This document shows positions 31,894 through 43,877 of a DNA stretch of 64,000 nt, piece after piece (positions within the stretch are counted from its first letter, which is position 1; each line of letters begins with the position of its first letter). The notes below the pieces were generated by a model that was not told the origin of the DNA, ran no database searches, and saw only the letters and a program-made list of their open reading frames with translations. A program made the position numbers and the translations under genes. The DNA comes from Capsaspora owczarzaki ATCC 30864 (taxonomy: Eukaryota; Opisthokonta; Filasterea). The stretch lies in NCBI RefSeq assembly GCF_000151315.2, contig NW_011887293.1, forward strand, positions 1,279,585-1,343,584, written 5' to 3'.

Positions 31894-34172
31894 TCAGCTC
31901 CACACACACACACATGCATGCATGCACACACCAGGATTGGTTGTGGCAGCCTTCTTGGTTGTGGCGGTCTTCTTGGTCGTGGCAGCCTTCTTGGTCGTGG
32001 CACTCTTCGTGGTCGTGGCACTCTTCGTGGCCGTGGCACTCTTCGTGGTCGTGGCCTTTGGAGCAGCAGCCTTCTTGGTGGTGATCGCTGCCTTGGGGCT
32101 GGATTCCTCGGCAACGCGAGCAGCAACCTTCAGAGCCTGCTTGGTGGTTGCTGACTCGGCGGCGCGTTTTTTGAACTGCTTCCTGAGCGCTTCGACCGTT
32201 TCGATGCTTGCTTTGGTCTGGGCAACGCGCTTGCTGGCAGTGCGTTTGGTTTGCGCCAACACGCGCTGGGCGGCACTGGAAGACAGGGGCTCTTCGGCTT
32301 CGTCAAGCGGCCGGCCGGCGCTGGCGGCCACTCGCTTGGCAGCGTCACGACGAGCCTCTTGGACAAGGGCATGGGCCTCGTCATCGTACGAGGAAATCTG
32401 CGAGTCGGACAGCAGACGAACAACATCCAGGCCACTGAACATTTTGGAAAAGGGCGAGCGGTTCTGGGGCTGAGATCGCTTGAGGACGCGACGCAGGGCA
32501 GCCAAATTTTCGCGGACGGTGGCAGATGCAAAAGCTTCCATGGCCTGGGCGTACTCTTGATCGAATGTGTTGAGCTTGGTAATGACCTCGGTCAGTTGCT
32601 TCTGGCTCACGCCCGCCGACTTGACAGCGTTCAAAATGTCCAGCCAGGCGCCATCGCTGATAAACACACCTTCGCGCATGCGCACGGCAAACTGGCCGCG
32701 CTCGTATTCTCCGGGCAGAGAGATCACCGAAGTCGATCCCAGGGCACTGAACTTGGTCTCTCGCGCATGACGCGCACCGCTTGTCGCTTCCGGATGCGCG
32801 CTGAGCACATTTCGTGGAGGCGACGCTTTCAGGTACGCGACGAGCTGTTCCATCTCTGCCTGCATCCAACCCAATCCCGCGGTCGCATCGACAGCGTCCG
32901 AGGATTCGGGTTCAGTCTTGGCGGCCTCCTTGGTTGCGGTTGTGGTGGTGGAGGACGAAGGGTTGGCAGGCTGTGCACCCAGAGCGGAGGCCAATCGAGC
33001 AGTGACATCCACCAGCGACGCCTTGTTCAACGCAGCAAACGAGGACGAGGAGCTCTTGCGCGAGCCTGCCACGCCCTCCTGCGCCGTCGCGTTGATCAGC
33101 ATGTCGGCATCAACAAGCACACTGAACATGCTGTTGATGATGCTGCCGTGACGCTTGTGCGCAGGGTTGATTGTGCCGCCGCGTGAAAAGACACCCGCCA
33201 GCGTTTCCGCGACAATGGACAAGCTCGAGCCCTTGTGCAGACCTGCCGTCACGAGCGCGCCGGGCTCCTCGCCGTCCTTGGGAAACATGACGTTCGGATC
33301 CTCCGTGAGATTGCCCTGCGAGTCGAGGAGCAAGCCTTTGGGCGCCTGCATTCCTCGGTTCATCAGCTCGCGCGCCTTGCCCAGCGCAATTTGCGAGGTC
33401 GCCATGTCCAACAGCAACGGCGGCGACGTGGGCCCGAGCGAAGGGATGCCAATGCAGATGGGATTGGTGCCCAGGCGCGCGTCGCTCCCACCCCAAGGCG
33501 CCACCAGCGGTCGGTGATCCACGACATTCACAAAGTGGAAGCTAATCACGTTTTTCTCCATGGCGAGTTCCGCATAGCGACCAATCCGCCCGAGGTGGTG
33601 GGCGTTTGCCAAGGTGACGACTGCAACACCTTGTTTCTTGCATCTATGAGGAGGTGGTGTGTGTGTGTGTGTCAGTCAACGAAAAAGAGTGAGATAAAAC
33701 GTAGATTGTTGAATCTTCCAATTCACTCAGAATTGGGTTGATACAGTTGAGCTCGCTGCACTTACACATCGATGCCTTGGTTGATGGCGTCGGTGCCTGC
33801 GACGACTCCGAATGAGCGCTGCGCGTCAAACATGAGCAGCGGGCCCAGTGCGGCCATGAGCTTGGCGGTCGAGTTGACGTTCACCAGTCCAGCCTGTTCA
33901 AGTTATGATGACAACACATCACGCTCAGTTGAGTAATAATCTTGCACTCAAGCATGAATGACACAAAGCCTCGAGCCTCGAGCGTTTTCATCATCGCTGG
34001 ATGACCGTTGCTGAGAAATTTGGCCGTACCGACCCAGCCACACCACGCATCCCAGCTCCAAAGGCACCACTTCATCCCCCCCCACTTGCAGCAATCTCAG
34101 CTGCATCGCACGAGCATGAACGCAACACTGGAAACGCCAGGGCGTCTGTGGGACTGGGGACGCGAGCATCTC

Positions 34173-34209
<37 letters not shown>

Positions 34210-34414
34210 GGCGTTTCGTTTCGTTCTGTCGCTGTGGTACCTTGACGTGCTTGATGTAAGCAGGCAGCATGCCAATGCCGTGGCTGTCGTGGCCCATCAG
34301 GTTGGCCAGCGCGAGGTGCTCTCCGACGAGCTTGGAGGTTGCTGGCGACGATCCGATGCTGGTCAATGCAAGCTCAGTGAGCGCCTTCAGACGCGTGAAC
34401 TTGTGCGTCGTCAT
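31894..34414 (-). CDS. Ldh2/malate-type NAD(P) dehydrogenase with H1-like basic tail
   Basis: Exons 34414-34241, 33893-33766 and 33643-31894 encode 683 aa, about twice the usual ~350. The N-terminal half is an Ldh2-family (malate/L-lactate, sulfolactate) dehydrogenase: LMGHDSHGIGMLPAYIKHV with the family's conserved DSHG, AGLVNVNSTAKLM, NAHHLGRIGRYAELA, APWGGSDARLGTNPICIGIP, LLDMATSQIALGKARE. The second half has helical Ala/Ser-rich sequence, then about 60 residues of Lys-Thr-Ala repeats (ATTKKAATTKKTATTKKAAT) like histone H1 tails or a linker. The family reduces 2-oxo acids with NAD(P)H; substrate not deducible. No targeting peptide is obvious. Confidence 0.88.
34173..34209. repeat. (TCTG)n microsatellite in an Ldh2-like gene intron
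   Basis: About nine units of gtct/tctg with one tttg interruption, inside intron 1 (33894-34240). A similar short (CTGT)n run lies in CCDC22 intron 1 near 8845-8864. Confidence 0.85.
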
Positions 34415-34583
34415 TCAGAAAGAATAAAGAGAAAAAACTCAGAAAAAAAGACAAAAACAAAAAGTTGGACTGGAAAGTTTATTTGAAACAGATCGGGATC
34501 ATTGGATCAAGTTAGAACTGTGTACGCCGACAAGCATGCAAACAACGCTGACAAAGCAAAACGACCAGACATCAAAATCAATG

Positions 34584-35984
34584 CTAGACACCGCGAGTGT
34601 ACTTGTCGGGAATCGAGTTGTACAGCAAAAAGCCGGCTCTTCGCTCAATCTCAGCAAGCGGGCGCTTGAAGGACGTCAATGGAGTATCGTTTGGAATGAC
34701 CTCGTTGGGCAGCACCCACGACTGGATGGTCAGGTTGCCATTGGGCGCTTCAACCACAGCGACCTTGAAGAAGTGCGTGGGCACAGCGACTTGCGATGGG
34801 CCGACAACCTTGTACCGCACGTACATGTTTCCATCCGCCTCTTGCCGTGGCAGATACAGCGGTCCCGTGCAAACATAGACGTTTCGATTGGTCTTTGTCA
34901 GGCTTCGCACGTACTGTGGGAGGGGCGGGGAGGAGAAGGGAATGAGATTGAGTGTGAGTGACAGTCGAGAACAAAACAAAACCGATCGTTCAAGTGCACG
35001 CATGAGCGCCCCCTCCCCTCCCCTCCGCTTACCGATTCAAGCTCTTCCCATTTGTCGCGATTGAAGCCTTTGCCAACTTGCATGCTCATGTTGCTCAAGT
35101 AGAAGGTGTCTTCCATGGCCTTGGTGCTCCACTTGTAGTTCCCAGCAGGCGCCATGTGTCCACGATCATAGCCACTGCCACGGTAGTCTGCCAGACGAGC
35201 ACGGAACAGCTCTGGGTCGGTGTCGTCCTCCTTGAACGCCATACCGTCTCGTTTGGCCTGCAGTCGTCCAGCACAATGGTGTGTTTCAAAAGTTAAACTC
35301 GTTTCCAAACAATTTCGGAACGGATCTCGGTACATCAAAACCGAGAGCCTCTTTGTCTGCATGTTTGATGCTCTCGCACAAAACTCGAACTCACCTCTTG
35401 CACGGCCAGGCGCTCTGCATTCAAGTGTTCGCAGACCCAGTTTGCCGTCTTGTTTCTGCGATCGTACGACATGATATAGCCTTCGCGGTACTTGATTGAC
35501 CCCATATCTACAGTCATTCATGTGTCAAGGACTGCTGTGTGAGATTTCGAATGCTCTTTCCGAGATTTTTGAGATTTCTGAGATTTCTGAGCGACAAAAG
35601 TCTCCCACAGTGATTCTAGCCATTTCCCTTTCCCCCCCCCCCAAGCCTCGTTGTTTCCCCCGCTTTCCGTGTTTTCCTCGTTTTACCTGGAAATCCATAG
35701 CGCATGACTTGGAGCGGCGGCAGTCCTTGCTTCGGGGCTTCTCCAGCGTAGACCTGCGGCAGTCCAAACCGCATGCTCCTTCCCGCGCCACTCCTCACGG
35801 CATCACCATCACCAGCATCACCATCACCAGCATCAGCATTTTGTTGGGTGGCTGAGGATGCCCAGCGCCACTGAAGCAGCGATCCAGCAGCAGCAGCAGC
35901 GGTGGGTTGGTCGACTTGGCTGCAAGCGACGCCTGCGCCGAATGACGCTGCGACCACTGCTCCGAGCCGCAGCCGAGCCAGCAT
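34584..35984 (-). CDS. ENDOG: Endonuclease G (mitochondrial DNA/RNA non-specific nuclease)
   Basis: Four exons (35984-35687, 35507-35395, 35257-35033, 34913-34584) encode 321 aa. The N-terminus is hydrophobic then Ala-rich (MLARLRLGAVVAASFGAGVA), consistent with a mitochondrial targeting/anchor sequence. The nuclease core has DYRGSGYDRGHMAPAGNY, with catalytic His in DRGH, the Asn of GNY, and TFYLSNMSMQVGKGFNRDKWEELE. It continues with TNRNVYVCTGPLYLPR and VAVPTHFFKV as in animal EndoG. The enzyme resides in the intermembrane space and cuts mitochondrial and, on release, nuclear DNA. Start codons are only 115 bases from divergent FAHD1, implying a shared compact promoter. Confidence 0.96.
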
Positions 35985-36099
35985 GATGACACTGGAATTT
36001 AGAAACGAAACAAGACTAGATCAAAATTCAATATTGACAAAAGAACTCAGAACTCAAAACTCTGTCTCAGTTGCTCAGTCGTTTTTCCCCGATCCATTC

Positions 36100-37417
36100 A
36101 TGTCGCGCTTTGTCGAACTCGGTCGCAAGATTGTCGCTATTGGTCGCAACTACCGGTAACACAGAGCAGCGTCCATCATCTCCTCAACACCTTGCTTGTG
36201 AAATTGAGAATGGAGAACTATCTGAGGCCTGGCTTCTTTTTCTAAGACTTGGCTTTTTTTCTGAGATTTCCGACAAACTCGCGTGACTTTTTTTCTTCTT
36301 TTTCTCCGTTCTGCCGTCGCTTTTCGTCCAAATCCGCATCCCCACCACCACCTCGTCCAAAATTGCATTCTCCCATTGCATCGCTCATGCTTGTCTGACC
36401 CCTGACGTTCTGCTCGTTTTGCATGGATCTTCGTTGCTGTTTGTGATCCACCATCCCAATCTGTGTGTGGCCCCCGCTTTTGCACCCCCCGCTGTGCACC
36501 CCGCTTCCGTTCGTCTTGCTTGCTGTGTTGTTCATGATTGAATTGGACACAGCGAGCACGCTGCAGAGCTCAACAACCCGGTGCCAAAGGAGCCGCTCTT
36601 CTTCCTCAAGCCGACGACGTCGTACCTGCCCACCGGCAAGACCATCCTCATCCCGGACGGCGTCGAGCTTGATCACGAAGGTACCGTTTGCATTGGGACA
36701 CAATTTTCAAATGACGTTGTGCAATTTTTGCTTGATTCAGTTCACCGACCCAATTGATCGTTTGGTACCAGTCGAGCTCGCGGTCGTGATTGGCAAGACG
36801 GGCGCAAACATCACCAAGGACGCTGCGATGGAGCACGTCGCGGGTTACGCACTCGCGCTGGACATGACTGCGCGCAACCTGCAGGCTGTCGCAAAGGCCA
36901 AGGGACTCCCCTGGACCATTGCCAAGGGCCAGGACGGCTTCTGTCCGATCAGGTACAAATTGTTTGCTGCTCGCACAAAGAGGTTGAAGATGGATTCAAC
37001 TTGGCTCACTCTGAATGATTGGTGATCATTGTGTTCATGCTTGCTTAGTGCGTTGATTGAAAAGGAAAGCATCAACCTCGCAAACACGCGCATCTGGCTC
37101 AAAGTCGACGGCGAAATCAAGCAGGACGGCAACACGCGCGACATGATCTTCAACGTGCCGACCATCATCAGCTATGTCAGCCAGTTCATGACGCTCGAGG
37201 AGAACGACGTGATTCTCACCGGTGAGATCTCGGCGGATGAGATTCGCGTGCTACATGTTGCAAAATGGACTGACTGATGGTTTGGAAACAATGCAATTTT
37301 TCAGGCACTCCTGCTGGCGTTGGTCAAGTCAAGCCCGGCCAGGTGATTGAGTGCGGTCTCGGCAGCGCCATGACCATGAGCTTCCCTGTTGGCTCGCGCG
37401 CTGCTCCCAAGCTCTGA
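36100..37417 (+). CDS. FAHD1: FAHD1-like acylpyruvase / oxaloacetate decarboxylase
   Basis: Five exons (36100-36155, 36553-36680, 36772-36952, 37049-37221, 37305-37417) encode 216 aa, the full FAHD1 length. Motifs: KIVAIGRNY, EPLFFLKPTTSY, LDHEVELAVVIGK (metal-binding HExE), [65 protein letters not shown]. These match the fumarylacetoacetate-hydrolase fold. FAHD1 cleaves acylpyruvates and decarboxylates oxaloacetate, in mitochondria in animals; no targeting extension is visible here. Intron 1 (36156-36552) is long and contains ctgagattt motifs also seen in the EndoG intron. Confidence 0.95.
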
Positions 37418-37600
37418 AGGGAGGCGTAGCAGCACAAATTTTTCATTCGATGCACAATCTTTGTTCCAAATCTCTGTGTGTTTCCACCATTCCACGTCCA
37501 GTTGTGCTTAGTGTCCAATTTTTGTGCATTGTCCATCCAGTCTTGTACTGTTTTGCACTTTCATCATCACACCACTTCTCAGAACACTTCTTCTCAGAGA

Positions 37601-38904
37601 ATGACCGACGAGCTGCTTCGGTCCTCCGCCTCGGAGCCGTCCATCTTTGGCGATGACGACAACGACCCGTTCTCTGCATCATCGAGCTCCACCTCTGCCT
37701 CTTCTGGGTCTGGGTCTGGGTCTGGGTCGAGCAGCAAGGCCAAGCAGCAGCAGCAGGCCAATCCATTCTCATTCAAGAACTTCACTCCCGGCGCTGCTGC
37801 TGCTGCTGCTTCCCAGGTCGCTGCCCCCGTGCCCACCGCACAGAGCACTGCCGCACAGGCCACCATGAGCATGAGCGGATCCTCGAGCGGCGGCGAGGCT
37901 GCTGCCCAGTGGACCAGCAAGCAGCCAAATCCATTCTCATTCAAGAATTTCAGCACTCCATCGCCAGCGTCGTCGGCCGCTGCGGTTGGGATGGGCATGG
38001 CCACGCAAGACGTCCCGCTGCTGCCAGAGCTGCCCAGTGGAGGGTCGAGCGGCCACGCAAGCTCAAGTAGTAACGGTGCTCCGCGCCCCAAATCGACCGC
38101 TTCCGCACCACCCGCGATGGCGACTGCTGCCGTGAACAATGCTATGGCCCACAGCGAAGTCGTATTGCCACCGATTGGCGGCGGGTCGTCGAGCGCTAGT
38201 GCCGGACTGGACTTGCCAGAGGTCTTTTCGTCGTACAGCTCAACATCATCCAGCAGCAGCAGCAGCGGGAGCGCGTCGGCTGCATCCCTGATGTCCAAGG
38301 CCAATGGAAGTGCACTGGATCTGGCCACTCAGCTCGCAGCCGCCCTCAGCCGGATTGCGCAACTGGAGCAAGAGGTTGCGACACACACACCAGAACGAGA
38401 GCGGCTTGCGGCTGTCGAAGCCAAACTCAATCTTGCCAAGCAGAATTTCAAGGCTTACCGCGCCAAAGAGGCCGAGGAAACCAAAGCGCTCGAGAACATG
38501 GTGCATATGGTTGAGCAGAATCTCGAAGCCGCCAACGTAAGGACGGCGTCGAATCGCAAAGTCTCATGCTAAACAAAATGTGTTTTGTTTCTCACTTTGC
38601 TCTTCTCCCCAACTTCTTCCCACACCAGGCTCGCGCAGTCAAGGCAGAAGCCAAGATTGAGCGCCTGAAAGGCGAATTGAAGGTCGCCCAGCTCCAAGCG
38701 CAAATGAACCAAACAGACCCGACAGCGCAAGCCTTCATTCTAGACATCAAGACCAAAGCCAACTATGCTTCCAATCAGCTCACCAAGGCCGCAACGGACG
38801 CCGAAGTGGCCATGCGACAGCTATATACCGGAGTCGAGACTCTGCGCTCCATCTCAGACGTACTCATGTCGCTTGGCAAAATTGCCGCTGCACCAGCTCA
38901 ATGA
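37601..38904 (+). CDS. ENTR1: ENTR1 (SDCCAG3), endosome-associated trafficking regulator
   Basis: Exons 37601-38536 and 38629-38904 encode 403 aa. The N-terminal half is Ser/Ala/Gly-rich and carries two copies of NPFSFKNF (37760s and 37930s), the NPFSFxxF motif characteristic of ENTR1. The C-terminal half is a coiled coil with KALENMVHMVEQNLEAANAR, AVKAEAKIERLKGELKVAQLQ, and the terminal block AEVAMRQLYTGVETLRSISDVL, which closely follows the human C-terminus. In animals ENTR1 works on endosome-to-surface recycling and binds retromer and PTPN13. The start (MTDELLRSSASE) is chosen because an in-frame upstream Met lies in the FAHD1 3' region. Confidence 0.9.
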
Positions 38905-39160
38905 TGCTGTTGTGCTTGTGCTCTTTTGAAGATTGTGTTTGAGGGGTTCCAGAGCTCTCCTTTTTCTGTTGATATGATTAACTCGCCAACCTCCCTCGTC
39001 CACACTGCAGTTCCATGCTAGTACGTTGTATTTACCATCATCATTCACAAACTCAGACGCTCAGTCTTACTTTGTTGATCCAACAATTTTCACCACACTC
39101 TTTCTCTCGCAATCGCAGCCATTACAAACAAAGCAAAAAGCGCACTACAATTACAAAAAC

Positions 39161-40285
39161 ATGGACTCTTCAGATCTAACTGGGCATGACAATGACAACG
39201 AAGCGACGCTGCCAAGATGTAACAGCATCTGTGATCGATCCATTATGAGTGAAATGAGAGCAAAAGTGCATCTCACTCGATGAGTGCGTGATTTGAGCGC
39301 TGTCCAGCGACCGTGTACAGGATGATCAAGGAGATGCTTCCGAATGACGTGCGAGTGACGAACGACGCGCGCGACATGATCCTCGACTGCATGTCTGGTA
39401 AGCCACAGAGACAGCGAGAGAGAGCGAGAGAGACTTGAGACTTTGAGACTCGCGCCTTGTTCCACTGCAACGCAAGCTGCAAAAGCGAATCGGGGAACAA
39501 GATCAAGACGATCAACCCATTTTGAAGTGATGGTTGGTCACCTTCGGATGAGGCTGTGGCAGGCGCAGGACTCTCTTACACAGATGGCTTCGCTTTGACC
39601 GCACCCTTTCCGTCTGACCATGGATGCGATGACTTTGGCTCTGCGCTTGACAGAGTTTGTGCAGATGCTCGCGTCTGAATCCAACCAAGTGTGCGACACG
39701 GATGGCAAGAAGATGATTTCGACCGATCACGTTCTCAGAGCATTGCAGGTTGAGATTCAGTTTGCGCTGACTGTGGACGCCGAAAAACAAGCTCACATCT
39801 CGGTGCGTAGGTGCTTGGATTCTCAGACTATGTCAAGGATGTGCAAGAGGCACAAGAGGGGCACAAGGAAGCGCGCGTGGTAAGGAAACAAAAACGCAAT
39901 GAATTGCCTGGGTGGTTCTCCAAAGTCGCTCAGAATGGAGTCGTCACTCACCTCGTAACCAACCATCATCACATCACAGAACCGACCGCGAATGGCAAAC
40001 AACCTTACTCTATCAGGACTATCGCAAGAAGAGCTCATTCGCCAACAGCAAGAGCTCTTTTCCAAAGCTCGCCAAAACCAAATGAGCATCCACGCTGCAA
40101 GTGCCACGCCAACCTCGGCGATGGTGACAACGCCGTTGCCGCTTCCTACCGCAGCGCAGCCACCCAATCTCGCACTTGGTTCGGAGAGCCAGGCGGCACA
40201 GCCAGCGCAGCCAGCGGCAGTTTCAGCACCCGTTCTTGTGGAGCTCAAGCGAAAAGCAGCGGATGAGGAAGATTACGATCAATGA
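39161..40285 (+). CDS. DR1: DR1 / NC2-beta transcription corepressor
   Basis: Five exons (39161-39218, 39308-39397, 39654-39748, 39811-39879, 39980-40285) encode 205 aa. The histone-fold region reads LPRSTVYRMIKEMLPNDVRVTNDARDMILDCMSEFVQMLASESN, then KKMISTDHVLRALQVLGFSDYV, matching DR1. After it comes LTLSGLSQEELIRQQQELFSKARQNQ, the conserved DR1 linker, and a Gln/Ala-rich tail ending acidic. NC2-beta dimerises with DRAP1 and clamps TBP on promoter DNA to block TFIIA/TFIIB. An AATAAA lies at about 40316, 31 bases after the stop. Confidence 0.96.
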
Positions 40286-40570
40286 TTTCGTGGACACTGG
40301 GGGTCATTAAAGTTGAATAAATTTAGAATTCTAACGGAAGGGGTTTGCATTGGCGCCAATCAGAATTTCGGCCCTGCTGCGTTTATCTCTGCACGCGACT
40401 TTTGCGAGCGCTGTGGTATTCTTGAGAAGGGATCCAGTGAGTTGCATCATTCTAGCGCACAAAGGCACAAAATTTCACGGAAAGGAAAACTTCAAGGACT
40501 CTTTCTTTTCAACCACAACCAAAGTTTTTATTTTAAGCGGGAAAAAAAGAGGTGTAAAGCATGAGACTTT

Positions 40571-43500
40571 TTACAGCGTCAACGCCGATTTGACGAGCTC
40601 TGCCTCTTCGGCCAAGTGTGTCTTCTTCTTGCCAGTGGCGGTGGCGGCGGAGGGGCGACGGCCAATAAACCTGACAAAAACAAAAACAAACAGTAAAAAG
40701 TGAGCAACCTTAGCACGAGCCAACTCAAAAGCTCCGGCAAACAAAGACAATAAACACATACTTGGGACGAGCGCGGTCGCCAGGGTGAGTCTTGGACTGC
40801 TTGAGGGCAGTCTCGATGCGAGGTTGGACGTACGACCAGGCACCCATGTTCTTGGGCTCCTCTTGTGCCCAGACAATCTCGGCGTTAGGGAAGCACTCGG
40901 CCTGTCGTTGGACGAGGTCGAAGGGGAAGGGGGCGATCTGCTCAACACGGCAGAGGGCGACGTTCTTCAAGCCGGCCTTTTCACGACCCTCGAAAATGTC
41001 GTAGTAAACCTTGCCCGAGCAGAAGATCAGGCGCTTGACGTCTTGTGGCTGCGACGTGATGGCGGGCGTCTCTTCGGGGATGACGCGACGGAACCGAGTG
41101 TCTGCAAAAAAAAAAAAAAAAAAAAAAAACCATGAGTAAACAAAGCGAGGAAACGCACACTTTCAACAACTCGACGAAAAGACCCCCCTGAGCTCAACAA
41201 GCGACCCTCCCCCCTTTCACTTACCCTTGGCCATGTCCGCGAGCGTGGAGCGGGCGAGAGGGTGACGAAGCAGATACTTGGGAGTGACGACGACAAGCGG
41301 CTTGCGGAACTCGCGGTAGACCTGGCGACGGAGAACGTGGTAGTAGTTGGCGGGGGTGGAGCAGTTGACGACTTGCATGTTGGTGCGCTGGATTTGGTTG
41401 CGCTCCTCGTGGCGCATGTTGGGGAAGACGTCGGCATCGTCGTCAACCATCTGCAAGAAGCGCTCAAGACGCGCGGACGAGTGCTCGGCGCCGTTGCCCT
41501 CGTAGCCGTGTGGCAAGAGGAGGACGAGGCCAGACTGGCGGAGCCACTTGGACTCGCCGGCCGAGATGAATTGATCGATAATGACTTGCGCAGTGTTGGC
41601 GAAATCACCAAACTGGGCCTCCCACAGGACGAGCGAGTTGGGGTTGGCCATGCTGTAGCCGAGCTCAAAGCCCATGACACCGTACTCGGACAGGTGGCTG
41701 TTGGTGACAGTGTAAGGGGCCTGGTCGGCAGACAAGTGCATCAGCGGGGTGTGGGTGCGGCCGTCCACGCGTTGGTCGTGGAGAACGTGGTGGCGTTGCG
41801 AGAAAGTGCCGCGCTCGACGTCCTGGCCAGAGAGGCGGACGTGGAACTTGTCGGCAAGCAGGGTGCCGAAGGCGAGCGCCTCGCCGGTGGCCCAGTCAAT
41901 GTCCTTGCCCTTCTCGATCGTCTCGATGCGGGTTGCGAGGATCTTGGCGAGCTGAGGATGCGGGGTAAAGTCGGAGGGATACGAGGCCGACACACGGCCG
42001 ACGTGCTGCAGCGCGGCCACATCGACGCCAGTGTTTTGGATCTTGGCCAGCTGCTCGGAGGACTTGAAGCCCTTCCAGTACGATTCGAGCCAGTCCTTCT
42101 TGTCCATCTTAAAGTCCTTGGAGCGGTCAAAGGCGGCCTCGGCCTCCTCCATGTACTTGCCGACGGCCTGGTCGACAAACTCTTGCGAGACGACGCCTTC
42201 GCTGATCAGCTGCTTGGCATAGAGCGAGAAGACGCGCGGGTGGGCATCAATGCGCTGGTACATGAGCGGCTGGGTGAAATTTGGCTGATCCACCTCGTTG
42301 TGGCCGTGGCGGCGGTAGCCGACCAAGTCAATCACAACATCCTTGCCAAACTGCTGTCGCCACTCGGCAGCGAGCTGGCAGACATAGACCACGGCCTCGA
42401 CATCATCGGCGTTGACGTGGAAGATGGGTGCCTGCACCACCTTGGCGACGTCTGTGCAATACGGGGAGGAGCGGGCAAAGCGGGGGTCGGTCGTGAAGCC
42501 AATCTGGTTGTTGACGACAATGTGCAGCGTGCCGCCAGTGGTGTAGTGGGGCAGGTCGCTAAAGCCGAGCGTTTCAAAGACGACACCCTGGCCAGCAAAG
42601 GCGGCGTCGCCGTGCAGGAGGACGGGCATGACGGCCTTGCGTTCGGTATCCTTGCGGTAGAACTGCTCGGCACGAGCCTTGCCCTGGACGACGGGGTTGA
42701 CGGCCTCGAGGTGGGACGGGTTGGCGACCAGCGAGAGGTGAATGGGGCGGCCAGTGGCCTCGTTGACAGTGTCGTACGACATGCCGAGGTGATACTTGAC
42801 GTCGCCGGCAGACTCGTCGCCGGCAGCCTTAACTTGTGAGAATTCAGAGAAGATGGCCTCCTGCTTCTTGCCGACAACGTTGTTGAGGACGGAGAGGCGG
42901 CCGCGGTGGGGCATGCCAATGACGACAAAGTCGACGCCCTGGTTGCTGGCAGTGTCGATGGCGGCCTTCATGCCGGGGATGAGGGACTCGCAGCCCTCGA
43001 GGCCAAAGCGCTTTTCGTGCTTCCACTTCTTGTTGAGGAAGGCCTCAAAGCCGTCGGCGCCGAGCAGGCGCGAGAAGATGCGAATCTTCTCCTCGTGGGA
43101 GAGCTTGGGGCGCGCGTCCGTCTCGATGCGCTCGCGCAGCCAGTTGCATTGCTCGCGGTCCTGGATGTGCATGTACTCAAAGCCAATGTTCTGGCAGTAC
43201 GTCCGCTGCAGACGCTCGACGAGCGCGCCCAGCTTGACGGGGCGGTCGCCAGCCAAAAAGCCCTTCTGCATGACCGACGTGACGCGGAACTCGCGGTTGA
43301 GGTCGGCCTCGGTGAAGCCATAGTTCTTCAGCTCGAGCTCTGGCGGGATGGAGTCGTCCAGATCGGCGTCAAAGATGCCGAGGGGGTCGAGGTTGGCAAT
43401 GCGGTGGCCGTTGACCTGGAAGGCGCGCACTAGCGAGACCACCTTGATGTGGTCGGCAATCTCGGCCTCCGAAGGGGCCCCAGCAGCGCCAGCGGCACCA

Positions 43501-43842
43501 CCCATCGCGGCAGCCGACACGGGGAAGATCGGCATGATGGACGGCGGCGGGATGAATGCCGCGCCCGGTGCGACGCCACGATCGACGTTACGGAAGAAGG
43601 CATGCCATGACTGCAGAAAACAAAAAGAAAAAAAAAAAAAAAAAAAAAAAAAAAAGAAAGAAAGAAGAGAGGAAGAAGTGAGTTTTCGCGATTTGGCAAG
43701 TTTTGAGTTGTGAGCTTTGTTGAATTGTTCAACTTTGTAATTCTGAGATGTTGGTTGTTTATGTTTGTTGAAGTTTTTCTGGGGCTTTCTCAGTTGTGCT
43801 GGGAAGGGTTGTTCTTGTGGCCACATTGACTCTTTCAACGTG

Positions 43843-43877
<35 letters not shown>

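Noticed and set aside
34173-34209. Possible short CRISPR-like repeat
   Set aside because: It is a simple (TCTG)n microsatellite with no spacers, in a eukaryotic intron.
36465-37025. Single long plus-strand frame over FAHD1 introns
   Set aside because: It reads through clear GT-AG introns; the spliced exons match FAHD1 throughout.
41262-42839. 525-codon open frame on the + strand
   Set aside because: It lies antisense to the conserved OGDH coding exon, and its composition mirrors the codon bias of the opposite strand.
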